DNA of 64,000 nt, from NCBI RefSeq assembly GCF_019925205.1, contig NC_083560.1:22959145-23023144 (forward strand), written 5' to 3'. Of the stretch, positions 47,677 to 58,200 are shown piece after piece. Position 1 is the stretch's first letter. Every line of letters starts with the position of its first letter. The stretch comes from Metopolophium dirhodum (Eukaryota > Arthropoda > Insecta > Hemiptera > Aphididae). Under the pieces are notes generated by a model. It worked only from the letters and a program-made list of their open reading frames with translations, had not been told where the DNA came from and searched no databases. Made by a program: the position numbers and the translations under genes.

Positions 47677-47943
47677 TTACAAAAATCCGGGAACTTGTTG
47701 CAGAGGTCGTTTGGAAGAGTTTGATATGTAATAACTTATAACATTGACCAAATAGTATATTGTGTGGCAAAGGCGGGAGTGAGCTATTTCTGTTGCAAGC
47801 GACAGATCCGCAGGCGAGGGCTGCATTTCCCCCAAGACTGAAATTGCCTCCACACACGAGCCACACATACTATTTGTTGTCACGCCTCTGCATTCATCGA
47901 TTACAGCAAAGGTAATGCAGGGATTTATGCGACAACTAGACTA
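47677..47943 (-). CDS. Possible exon, cysteine-containing, unrecognised
   Basis: An 88-codon minus-strand open frame, GC-rich against the flanks: SSCRINPCITFAVIDECRG, then MCGSCVEAISVLGEMQP, then HSRLCHTIYYLVNVISYY. A TCTAG acceptor-like site precedes it. Six cysteines with a CxxC pair suggest a small secreted or saposin-like fold at most, but I recognise no family and saw no partner exon. Two other frames here are also open, so this may be chance. Confidence 0.25.
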
Positions 47944-48682
47944 TAATTCTACGACAACAATATTTCATGAAAGAAACGATTTGGTACTGTTTATTTTAAG
48001 CATGACGCATGGAGGTTATCATATAATATATGATACATATATTATAAGATGTAACCAAAAGTGTGTTTTGTAAGGACCGTAAGGACCGTAGTATGGATTT
48101 CAGTGTCTGTTTGTGCAGGGTGTACGTGCGTGAAATATGACTGTAACACGTTTGGGTATTTCCACTTTACCGCCCGGCACTTTTTGGGAATTCCACTTCG
48201 ACGGAAAAAACGTCGCTTTCCAGCGCTTCAGCCGTCATCGAAAATTAAAATTTCGGTGCAGGCATGACAAAAAATTAATTACAGTCTGTATACGAAATGT
48301 ATAATTATACGAAAAATGATTTTTAGCAGTCATCCCGTCAGCCAATATTATGACTAAAAATATTATATTATATCGTTCGCCTTATAAGATTTACTTTTGT
48401 ATTATATAATATTTATATTTCCGTTAGAAACTTCTTTTACTTTTAGTATTATCGTAGGTTGATTAAAATTTATAAAGCCAAACATATTAGTATTATAATG
48501 TTAATATTTAATTTTTGTTCCAGTATGAAATATTAATTATGATGAACCTCATAATATTAAATTTTCAAGTCACAACTATAAAAATTGAAAATGTTATAAA
48601 TTATTAACTAGGTATAAAATAATTTATAAATTATAAAATGTTCGTGCTTTCAAACTTCAAAAGGTTATAAGAAAAAAAGCGG

Positions 48683-48830
48683 GTAAGTGGACGTTGCTCT
48701 GCTGTAAAGTAAGTTACAAGTGGGTCACAGTTATGGTAGTGTTAAATTTGACTTCAATGATATAGGTAATATCATAGTTCACGAAAGTCAAAAAACAATT
48801 CTGAGCGGAGACGGTTTGTCAGCCAAGGAA
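48683..48830 (+). repeat. AT-rich interspersed repeat, head fragment
   Basis: GCGGGTAAGTGGACGTTGCTC to CAATTCTGAGCGGAGACGG, then abrupt change to a GC-rich unique sequence at 48831. Confidence 0.75.
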
Positions 48831-49696
48831 ATTGTAAGCACCCGACAACGGGGGCGGAAACCCGAAGGACCACTCAGTGAAGCCCGAGAACGAAATTTTG
48901 TTTTGACTATGGCCACTAACGCCGACTATTTCATTGGGAGGCAACTTGATGTGCTCTCGCCTGATCTTTGGTGGATAGGCAAATTCTACGCGCGACGATG
49001 ACTATAGAATGGGAAAGACATATCACGGGAATTAGGATGGTGCAATTTAGTTATGGGGAGGGGTCTCCGTGGTCGACTCGGTTTGGTGCAATGACCACAG
49101 AGCTCACAAAAACATGGGATGATACTTAAAATTAACTTAACTACTGACGTCCTGAGATGTGGTGGAGTGACAGCTGTAGGCAGAAGTCTAGCTGGACGAC
49201 CTGGGCGGCCTCTCACACAACGTATGTACGTTGCTGGCGGACTTACGCGGCGACTAATTTCGGCACCGACGTTGACAATACACAGCAGCCAAGTATAACG
49301 TGATAATAATAATAATAAAGACTTACGATTGAGCTTTGGATATCGTATTTTTTTATTGACAATATCTCAGGTTTAATAGCAACACACAATATAATAATAA
49401 TAATTGTCGGCAACCGTGTGCACCATAAAATAATATAAATAATTATTGTGGTGTTCTCTTTATTAGCGGATCACAGAATTAATAACACAGATCGATATAA
49501 TAGTGGATCACAAAAATATAAAAAGTATGGTCGCTTTAATAGCGGACCAAAAAGGAAAAATGCAACAACATAATAATAAAAAAATTAATAGTAATAATAA
49601 TAGGGCATTGGCCGCAGAATGTAAGCAATACAATTTATAAAGATAATAGAAAACTATATGAGGCAACAAGCTGACAGATAATTTATATAAAAAAAC
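48831..49696. other. GC-richer island and AAT-rich sequence of unknown nature
   Basis: 48831-49290 is about half GC, contains short open frames in several frames (CCACGACGACC-type words) and no conserved motif; 49290-49690 is AAT-repeat sequence with words TAGCGGATCAC/TAGCGGACC. It may be a fragment of an LTR element split by the hAT MITE at 49697. Confidence 0.35.
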
Positions 49697-50235
49697 CAAG
49701 GCTGGGCATTAACGAGATAAAAAGTTAAAGTTAAGTTAAAAAGTTAATTTTATTTTAACTTTTTAACTTAACTAGTTACTTTTGGCTTTTCATTAACTTA
49801 ACTGTTAACTTACTAAATTTCTTTCTTAATTAACGTGAAATTAACGAGTTAATTTTTCATTTTAAGAAGTAAGTTAAGTTAATTTATTTTGTTTTTAATT
49901 TTATAATATTTCACTATTTCAGTCTATTTCGTTTTCATGTCAAAAAATATGTATCGTAAATTGTTTAAAGTTAAAAATGTATATCTTTCGAATCTAACTT
50001 ATATTGAAATACTGTATGAAGTATTGACACTATATTTTATAGTTTAGTTTTGGGTTGGAAAAAAATTAAGTACGCTAGCGTTGTAAAAACAATTTAATAA
50101 AAAGTGTGTATTAACTTTTAACTTAACTGAGTTAACCTGTAGTTAAATTAACTTTTAATTTTTAACTTTTTGTTATCGGTGCATATTAACTTAACTTAAC
50201 TGAGTTGAAACAAATTATTAACTTGCCCAGCCTTG
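49697..50235. mobile_element. hAT-type MITE built from TTAACTTAA words
   Basis: Ends CAAGGCTGGGCA and inverted TGCCCAGCCTTG; flanks AAAAAAAC (49689-49696) and ACAAAAAC (50236-50243) match at 7 of 8 bases, suggesting a decayed 8-bp duplication. The interior is mostly AAGTTAACTTAAC-type words, shared with the 330-bp repeats at 26.3 and 34.1 kb. Confidence 0.65.
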
Positions 50236-50401
50236 ACAAAAACACAAAGAGAATAAATATGACAATTAATACACTATAACAATAATACAATGATGATGGG
50301 ATACGGAAGAGGAGTGGTCTCTGGATGAGAAGGGAAAAGTCGCCGCCGCGCCGATTACTGTTGGTGATAAGCATTAATTGCTCGGCACGAACAGATATAT
50401 T

Positions 50402-50820
50402 TTAGATTCTGAGCGGAGCGAGAGATCTAGTAATTATTTTAGCAAATTGGATTAAGATGGTATTTTAGAGATGTCATTTTTCGATTTTCTCAATAGTTAT
50501 TTAATGAATTTCATGAGAAACCACCAAGAAGTTACAAAAAACCGCTAAAAATGGGATTTAAAAAAACACTTTGTTAATTACCATAGAAACGAATAAAAAT
50601 AAAGATTTTAGTAATTTTGTTGTAATTTATATTAATATTAATTCAACTTACAAGCTATAATAAAATATAAAATATCCAGACTGAAAAACTATCTTTGCTC
50701 AGAATCGTTTTTCGTATACAATTATATGATATCATTGAATTCAAATTTAATACAATCCATTATACAGTGATCATCTTGTAACTTACTGTACAGCAGAGCG
50801 ATATCCACTAACCAGCTTTT
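50402..50820 (-). repeat. AT-rich repeat, short-core variant, complete inverted copy
   Basis: TTTTAGATTCTGAGCGGAGCG at the left end, the short core, then GCTCAGAATCGTTTTTCG and the inverted head ACTGTACAGCAGAGCGATATCC at the right. About 420 bp. Confidence 0.8.
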
Positions 50821-51049
50821 TTTTATATTATATGTAAATTATTATTATTAAAACTGAAGCCGGTAAGTTATGTATATTATTTGTACATTAGAAGTTTCAA
50901 TCACCCGCAAATAATAATAAAAAATATTAAAAATTATAACACCAAATTAAAATTGTTTTTCTTTGTTTAAATATCTAATTTTGTTCAAGCTCAAACTTCA
51001 AATAACTATAAAAAAAAATGTATTTGTATATTTTAGATTATTTGGTTGC

Positions 51050-51270
51050 ATCATGAACTACTTACGTGGAACCTTATTTTAAATTTTTAATCCTTAACTA
51101 TAAAAATTGAACATTAGCTTTAAATGCTTATGAAATAACTCTTGCACATAAATTATTAATATTTTTAACTGATATTGTAACAATGTGTCTGGAACCTTGT
51201 ATTAAATTTTCAAGCTGTTCGACCTATAAAATAAAATTTTATTGACATTTTCTATAATCACATATTTATT
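51050..51270 (+). repeat. AT-rich interspersed repeat, body fragment
   Basis: TACTTACGTGGAACCTTATTTTAAATTT through TAAATTTTCAAGCTGTTCGACC; diverged and truncated on both sides. Confidence 0.6.
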
Positions 51271-51277
51271 TTCTCCT

Positions 51278-51569
51278 CTAAATATGAAGTAGTCGGTGAA
51301 TAACAGATAATATAACTTAAAAAATTATACTTAAATACGTTGGAAGCTAAAAAAGTTGAACATAAAGAATAAATAAATTTAAAAATGGTATATAGATACA
51401 ATAACTTTAATATGAAACGTATTTTTGCATGTGTTTTCCTTTGAACAGGATAAAACAGTTAAGAGTTAATTATGTTTATTTGAGTATGATATTCATGGAA
51501 ATCAATACTTCTTTGTAATCTTTTAGTGGTTTGATGAATGATGAGCAAAAACCCTTGGAAAATGGTAAT
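51278..51569 (-). pseudogene. Duplicated 3' end of UBE2O (last exon fragment plus downstream DNA)
   Basis: About 292 bp are nearly identical to 55040-55332, which holds most of the last UBE2O coding exon, the stop codon and the DNA just after it. I count roughly six substitutions. The copy is in the same orientation but lacks the splice acceptor and the first codons of the exon, so it cannot be used as an exon. The two copies are about 3.76 kb apart, with the env-only LTR element at 51.9-54.5 kb between them. It is best explained as a local tandem duplication of the gene's tail, later separated by insertion of the LTR element. Confidence 0.8.
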
Positions 51570-51853
51570 TTATAAATAGTATCAAAACTAAGATTATACA
51601 TTTGGATCCGAAACTTATTATTCGCCGGTCTATACTTTTATATTAGTTAATCTTTGTACCATACTTCAGCACCTTATAATTTCGATTTACGATTTACATT
51701 GTTTTTCTTCTTCAATGTTTCGTAACTTTTATTTATTTACAGTTTTTATTGATTATTATTAATTTACTGTATAAATTGATTATTATTTATTTATTATAAT
51801 TATTAATCAATATATTATGTTACTATATTATAACTCATAATAACTTATTACCT

Positions 51854-52202
51854 TGTTACGGATCTCCCTGGAGGTCCGTGCACAAATAAAAACAACGAAC
51901 ACTTTCGAACTAATTACTACTCTCTATATTTAACTTGAAAAGAAAAACTTACAATGCACTTAATGAATTATTTAATGTTTTATAAAAAATGGTCTGACAA
52001 ATATAATGTTCTGGTGCGAATCACAATGTTCCGTCTACTGCTGTGAAATGCCACTGGCACGGCTTGCTATACGAGCCGTGCCTGTAGCCAGCGCTTGCCT
52101 GGAATTGCTGTCGCAGCAATTCCAGACAGTCGCCGTCGTACAATATTATATTATACACTATTATATATATATACTAACTAATATAGCCAGGGGTTCTTAA
52201 CA
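51854..52202 (-). repeat. 3' LTR of the env-only element
   Basis: Direct copy of the 5' LTR, preceded on the coding strand by the G-rich polypurine tract at 52203-52213 and followed by the ACCT target duplication at 51850-51853. The inverted motif GGAATTGCTG / CAGCAATTCC is conserved. Confidence 0.88.
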
Positions 52203-52295
52203 CCCCCCAACTTAAATGGAACTTAGGGACCTAATGGTTCCCTAATGTTCCGTACAATATGTTTTCACAACTAAATTTATGATTATAATGTTTAC

Positions 52296-53342
52296 TTATC
52301 GATTATTTAGTGATAAAATATCCGGTAAATCCGGAGAGTACATTCTAATTATGCTATTTCTAAACTTAATAGCTAATCCACTAACTACGGATATTACAGT
52401 TAACATTAAGATATACACAAGTACCATATGAAATTCCATTTGAAATATTATTAGAGAATCTGTTGTTACCTTTGGTAACTTACTTATTTCTATTAGCCTT
52501 TTGGATAAAGAATTAAAATCGTGTACGATACTTATGTCTTTTAGGTTCTGGGGAATTATATTTTTAAGACTCTCTGATAATACTGATTCATTCTTATTTT
52601 TAAATTCTAATTTGTTGATTTTAACGATACTTTCTTTGGTCAGTCTTTGTAAATACTGCAAGTTATTTTCGAGTTTCTGATGATGTTCTGTGACTTCCTG
52701 TGAAGTATGATTTGCATCCAATATTTCTGCTTGTACAACTCTTGTTTTTTCTTTGACTAAATTAATATTCTGAATTTTGTTTTTGGTTAATTCTACGATC
52801 TGTTTAAATATGAATTCGGTGTCGATTTTCGAGTATGCACCATACAAAACGTTGATCAGGCGCTTGAAGGTACCTCCCAATCCTCGGCGATTTCGAATTT
52901 CATTATTTGAGTTATGCTCTATCGATAACATCGCGTTACGACGATTTAACTGAATTTCATATAAATATGGACGGGTTGTAGTAGAGAATTGGTTTACGAA
53001 TTGATTACAAATATTTTCTATTTCTGCTTTACCAAAGTTTGCTATCATTTGCTTACAAATTGTCTCCATTTCGCTATACTGGGTCATCAACTTTTCATAT
53101 TTTGTGGTCAAGATTCCAATATCCACATACGTTACCAAGTTCCATTTAGTGTGAGAAGTTTTGATCACTCTGTGAGATTCATAATAGAATCCTTTGTGAT
53201 CCGGGAAGGTAGTAATGTTATAATTCTCTTGAGCTTCTGCTGTACTATCCCATATCCACATTATCAGGATTACCATTTTCGGGAATGACGGATTTTTCTT
53301 GGAAATTCCAAAGAATGCCATGATGAGTTTCGACCACCACAA
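52296..53342 (-). CDS. env: Errantivirus-type envelope-like protein, intact frame (348 aa)
   Basis: The frame is uninterrupted. It has a hydrophobic signal segment at about residues 22-35, then an ectodomain with N-glycosylation sites. An RNRR furin-type site at residues 150-153 is followed by a glycine-containing hydrophobic stretch (GLGGTFKRLINVLYGAY), the layout of baculovirus F-like Env proteins of insect errantiviruses. A long heptad-rich helical region follows, then a membrane segment at about residues 304-325 and a 23-residue tail. The full family protein is usually longer (about 450-650 residues). Here the region between the coiled coil and the membrane anchor is short, so an internal deletion is likely. 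It lies alone between the LTRs of a young element. Whether it is expressed or simply hitchhikes is unknown. The decayed env at 38-40 kb is related in layout but clearly different in sequence. Confidence 0.8.
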   Translation of the reverse strand: MWWSKLIMAFFGISKKNPSFPKMVILIMWIWDSTAEAQENYNITTFPDHKGFYYESHRVIKTSHTKWNLVTYVDIGILTTKYEKLMTQYSEMETICKQMIANFGKAEIENICNQFVNQFSTTTRPYLYEIQLNRRNAMLSIEHNSNNEIRNRRGLGGTFKRLINVLYGAYSKIDTEFIFKQIVELTKNKIQNINLVKEKTRVVQAEILDANHTSQEVTEHHQKLENNLQYLQRLTKESIVKINKLEFKNKNESVLSESLKNIIPQNLKDISIVHDFNSLSKRLIEISKLPKVTTDSLIIFQMEFHMVLVYILMLTVISVVSGLAIKFRNSIIRMYSPDLPDILSLNNR

Positions 53343-54126
53343 TTGTTCGACTATAATGGATTGAAATGTTCAGTGTTCGTCTGCGTCTGGTCGTTGTGAT
53401 TGATGCTGAATGCTCTGGTATATGACGTCGAATTGATCTCGGAACAATAACACGTCGAATATCCTCTTCGACACCTTAACCACTTCGGAACGATGTTCTA
53501 CGCCCCGAAACTGCTGGCGCGGGGACCAATAATTAAATATTGGGTTTCGCTTTGATGATTAAGTAACGTAAATATATCGTTATATTTTGATATAAATTCG
53601 TTACGGCGGCGCTATCGTGTTTATAAACAACGAGGGCGGCGCGCGGCGGCTCTGATATCGTATTACCGTAACAGCTGTGTTGTCGTCGGTTTTCAAACGT
53701 CGGCGGCGGCGACACGGATGTCGTCACAACCACGACGGCGGCGGCAACACGTACGCCAGGCCCACACACACACGGCGGCTGCCTGTCGTCAATTCTTTTT
53801 TTTTTTTCTCGACGGCGTATGTATGTGTTACACCACGCCGGGAATTTGCTAATCGCGCGTTTATAGAGACTCGTTCACACGCAACCGTTTGCATGTATAT
53901 ATACACACCATATAGATGTATATAAAATATATAAAATATTATAAAATAATAATATCTTATACTATTAGTGTTACCTTACGCCACTTGTGTACAATGTTCT
54001 GTTTCGGATGGATACGCTTTTGTTCGTTTCCTTTTCTTCTAATATATTGTTGAAAGTCTAGTTCGGCTATTGCTCGTGGTAACGGGATACTGATATTTGT
54101 CGTGATCCCACCGCTGCCACCAAAAA
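53343..54126 (-). other. Leader of the env-only element with a GC-rich segment
   Basis: Between the 5' LTR and env lie about 780 bp. The first part, after the primer-binding region, has a short open frame (54126 down to about 53990) ending at a good splice donor (AAG|GTAACA near 53985), reminiscent of the truncated gag start used for env splicing in errantiviruses. The next 500 bp (about 53400-53900) are strikingly GC- and CpG-rich, with GGCGGCGGCG-type runs, unlike anything else in the window. The origin of that block (leader, captured host promoter or exon) is not decidable from sequence. Confidence 0.55.
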
Positions 54127-54475
54127 TGTTACGGATCTCCCTGGAGGTCCGTGCACAAATAAAAACAACGAACACTTTCGAACTAATTACTACTCTCTAT
54201 ATTTAACTTGAAAAGAAAAACTTACAATGCACTTAATGAATTATTTAATGTTTTATAAAAAATGGTCTGACAAATATAATGTTCTGGTGCGAATCACAAT
54301 GTTCCGTCTACTGCTCTGAAATGCCACTGGCACGGCTTGCTATACGAGCCGTGCCTGTAGCCAGCGCTTGCCTGGAATTGCTGTCGCAGCAATTCCAGAC
54401 AGTCGCCGTCGTACAACATTATATTATACACTATTATATATATATACTAACTAATATAGCCAGGGGTTCTTAACA
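54127..54475 (-). repeat. 5' LTR of the env-only element
   Basis: On the minus strand this LTR begins TGTTAAGAACCCC and ends ATCCGTAACA, forming short terminal inverted ends typical of retroviral LTRs. It contains an inverted motif (GGAATTGCTG / CAGCAATTCC) near 54372-54400. It matches 51854-52202 almost perfectly; I see a C/G difference near 54318 and a C/T difference near 54417. Confidence 0.88.
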
Positions 54476-54476
54476 A

Positions 54477-54596
54477 CCTATATTATCATCTTATATTGTT
54501 AAAAATAAACGATCAGCTATTGGATTTATTTTGGCTGAAGCTTCTTTAGTTCTTTCAGAGTCACATGATGCTGTTGGAGTATATTATTTATCCTAG
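54477..54596 (+). other. Short open stretch of unknown origin
   Basis: Thirty-nine sense codons to a TAG, with SAIGFILAEASLVLSES followed by HDAVGVYYLS. The composition looks protein-like but there is no Met, no splice site that I trust and no family match. It immediately follows the env-element target duplication. Confidence 0.2.
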
Positions 54597-55238
54597 TTAT
54601 TAGTAAAGATAGGAATAGATGTAATTCAAGTTTTAGATTTTGATTAAATAATTTTAAAACTAAAATAGTCAAAAGATAATTTCAATTCATAATGTAATTT
54701 TCAAAGTTCGAAGAACGGTTTATTTTGTGATGTTTTATGTGTTAAAAGTTTGAAGAACGTTTTATCTTATTTCGTTCTTCGTGTAACTGTTCAAAAAACT
54801 TAATAGGTTGTAACATTTTTCTAATAATTGTTTAAAGAACTGAACAGGTTATAACGTTTCTCTAGAAATTATTCAAAGACCTTAAGAGGTTATGAAGCTC
54901 CTCATGTCAATTCTTTAAATAACTTTTAAGATTATAATGTTTTTCGTGAAAAAGTTCAGTAAACTTAATAGTTTATAATGATATTTCATATGAAGGACTA
55001 ATAAACTAAATTAAATAATTGGTTTCGTTATATTTTGGTTCTAAATATGAAGTAGTCGGTGAATAACAGATAATATAACTTAAAAAATTATACTTAAATA
55101 CGATGGAAGCTAAAAAAGTTGAACATAAAGAATAAATAAATTTAAAAATGGTATATAGATACAATAACTTTAATATGAAACGTATTTTTGCATGTGTTTT
55201 CCTTTGAACAGGATAAAACAGTTAAGAGTTAATTATGT

Positions 55239-58200
55239 TTATTTGAGTATGATATTCATGGAAATCAATACTTCTTTGTAATCTTTTAGTGCTTTGATGA
55301 TTGATAAGCAAAAACCCTTGGAAAGTGGTAATAATGGATATCCAGGAACAAGTTTTTCATCTAAAAATTAAATATGACAAAAAAAATAAAAGTATTATAA
55401 TTTAGGTATATAAACGAAATAATAAATACTATTATTTGGTGTAAACAGTATCAATTATAACATAAAATGAACTAATAATTGTTGAATCAATAGTTATTAC
55501 CTTCAGTTAATTCTTTTTCAGACATTTTAATCCAATTTTCAATTGTACTGATTAACCTAAAAATATTGATAAATATGTCATACTACAATTGAAAACATTC
55601 TATTACATAGTTAAAATGTACAAAAAAACATACTTTGGACCATGTGTTTTTACGTGTTCCAGTATTTCTTCTTCAAAATACCCTGCATTTTTAACGTTTC
55701 TAAATGAAAAAAATAAAAAAAAATATTAAAATTAATAATATTTATTATGATGATGTAGGAATAATGGGTATTCTCAAAAGGGGATGGCTTTTTTAAAATC
55801 TCAAGTAACAAGTAAATTTAATTTGGAGTGTTTTAAATTCATGCAGTAACTGCATAGTGGTAAATAATAATTGGTGATAATTGGTAAATCATTTTTAATT
55901 TGTTATTTTTTTTTTTTTGAGAGTCAACCATTTGAAAAACTTATTATATTATTCAACATTGTCTCAAACTTTCAAACTGTTATTGCTAAACTAAGAATAT
56001 TGCACGCAAAACTGCAAAACTGAAGGAATTATAAATTTCCTAAAGCAGCCTTTATGTTATAATATTATGTTCATTCAATACCTTCCAATTCATATAAATT
56101 ATTTAAATTATTGTTCAACATATCAGTGTCTATTTTGGCTCGTAGCAGAACATTTTCATGTAATAAGAAGTAAATTGACTTATATAAATTACCTATATAA
56201 ACTTTTTATTTTTCCTATTTTAAAAATATTTGTAGAACTGTCTCAATGGGTTGAAATTTTGTTGGCAATTGTGTTTCAAGTCAAGAAAATTGATAAACCT
56301 ATTTTTATAAATGACAGTTTTTTAAATATGCGACGGTAAAAATAATTTTTATTAAAATTAAGAATATATGTTATCGGTTTTTTTATCACCTTCTTTAAAC
56401 AATTCCTAGAACGCTGCCACTGTGAAAAAATATAATTGAAATTTCTGAATGTATAGAATATAAGAGGTGACACATTGATATTTTTGAAGGGTGACATTAG
56501 GAATCTAGAAATTGTTTGCGGATTATCAAAATTGCAGATGTGATAAATTACAACACTAGAACATATATTAACGGTTTTTACTTTTTTTTCTTATCTACGG
56601 GCCGGATAAAAATTGTGCGCGGGCTGCCATTTAATGACCCCAGGTATATACTTTAAAAGCATACATAAATCTAATAAAATGAGTTTCATATTATACAACT
56701 TGAATAACCCTGAAAAGTCAGCTATAAATTAACCAATAATTTTTCCATAACTTTAATACAACCTTTACATTAACTAAATTATAAATGGAAAAAAATATTT
56801 AACCCTTTGACTATTGCTGTTGCGCATACACGACAGCACTAAACATCACTGAAAACCCATTATTGAGTATTAATTTTCTTCTTATTAACAGCAAATACAA
56901 TGAAAATCTCCAATCAAAAAAACTATTTCCAATAAAATTAATTTAATGCAGTGCAGCCAGTTATAGTCATATTTTAATGCAGTAGTCAAAGGGCTAACAA
57001 TTCTGTATAGTTTTAACTTACGAATTATTCATGTTTAACATATTTGTCATTGACTGCACTACTTTGATCAGAGCCATTTCGTTGTAAACACGAGAGTTTT
57101 CTTTTGCAAGATTTTGACCTCGCTGGGAATCAAATCCAGGTTCATTATAATATGGTTCACTCACCAATATCAGTCCTGAAACAATTATAAAATATTAAGA
57201 TTAGAGTAAGTATAAAAATGCATTTTCACCACCTTGTATTGATACTAGAAGTTGTAATAAATTTGAATCGTTAGGTGACCATAATTCAACACCTTGACCA
57301 GACCAAGTACCCAAAAGACTAAGGCATACTTTTCCATCTTCGTATAGATTTGGATTCAACTGGTCGTCACAGTAACTATAATAATGACAGAGTGGAGGTT
57401 GTAATGGATATGTGGGTGGAATTTTGACATCAAATAGAAACAAACCACCAGCATATGGAGTTTTTTCTGGTCCTCTAATCATTATAGAAAACAAATCCTA
57501 AAATAATAAATAATTAAGGTACAAATAGAGAAATATTTATTATTTTGTCAACTTCTTCTAACTATTATTCAAATAATAATAATATATTAATATTGCTAAA
57601 TTAATAAACTAATTTAATTTTCTATTCATAAAAGTAATATATAATTATTACCACACGATTTTCAAAAGTTTTCACCCAAATTCCTGCCGGTAAACTTTTT
57701 TGAAGTATTTGGATGTCTTTGGCAATAACTTTTGGTAACGATGGAATTAAATTATCTTTATCATTGATGTATTTGTGTGAATTAACCAAAAGTGTTTCTA
57801 CCACATCAAAAACTGTAAAATAGAATAGATAAAATTAAGAACCATCTCATTTTTTTGACTTCAGATTTTAATATATAAACTTTAATAAAATGCCTATGAC
57901 CCTTTCCACGTAGACGCGCGTCGTATTTGTGAGTACGAAATGCACAACTTTTGGTAAACATTGGTTGAGTTAATAAGCGCCACTAAATGGGAAACGCAAC
58001 AGTATTGGGTTGGCGCAAATAAACTGAAAAGCGCAGGTATAATACATGACCGTGTGAAACATGCTTAATAAGACATCAAACACGCATGAATTGTTTCTGC
58101 TATACAAACCTACATTTAAGGCTATTTTATTCTACTTAAAATAATATCAACTGTAGGGACTAAAACTTACAGCTATTGCTTATATTTTTATAATTTTCTA

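Larger units (their letters stand above)
51854..54475 (-). mobile_element. Env-only LTR retroelement, structurally complete
   Basis: Two direct 349-bp LTRs (51854-52202 and 54127-54475) start TGTTAAG and end TAACA on the minus strand and differ at only two positions that I can see. The element is flanked by an exact 4-bp target duplication, ACCT, at 51850-51853 and 54476-54479. A G6 polypurine tract abuts the 3' LTR at 52203-52213, and a candidate primer-binding region (TGGTGGCAGCGGTGGGA) starts a few bases inside the 5' LTR near 54118. Between them there is only one long gene, an env-like frame of 348 codons; no gag, protease, RT or integrase can be read. It must have been mobilised in trans by a related Gypsy/errantivirus-type element. 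The low LTR divergence implies a recent insertion. Confidence 0.9.

Noticed and set aside
48720..49001. 93-codon plus-strand frame
   Set aside because: Its first third is the head of the AT-rich interspersed repeat, so it is a chance run from repeat into GC-richer DNA.
52006..52200. 64-codon plus-strand frame, repeated at 54279-54473
   Set aside because: It lies within the LTR and is duplicated only because the LTRs are; antisense to the element.
53677..53925. Plus-strand Arg/His-rich frame in the env-element leader
   Set aside because: Product of the GGCGGCGGCG-type repeats; frames are open on both strands.
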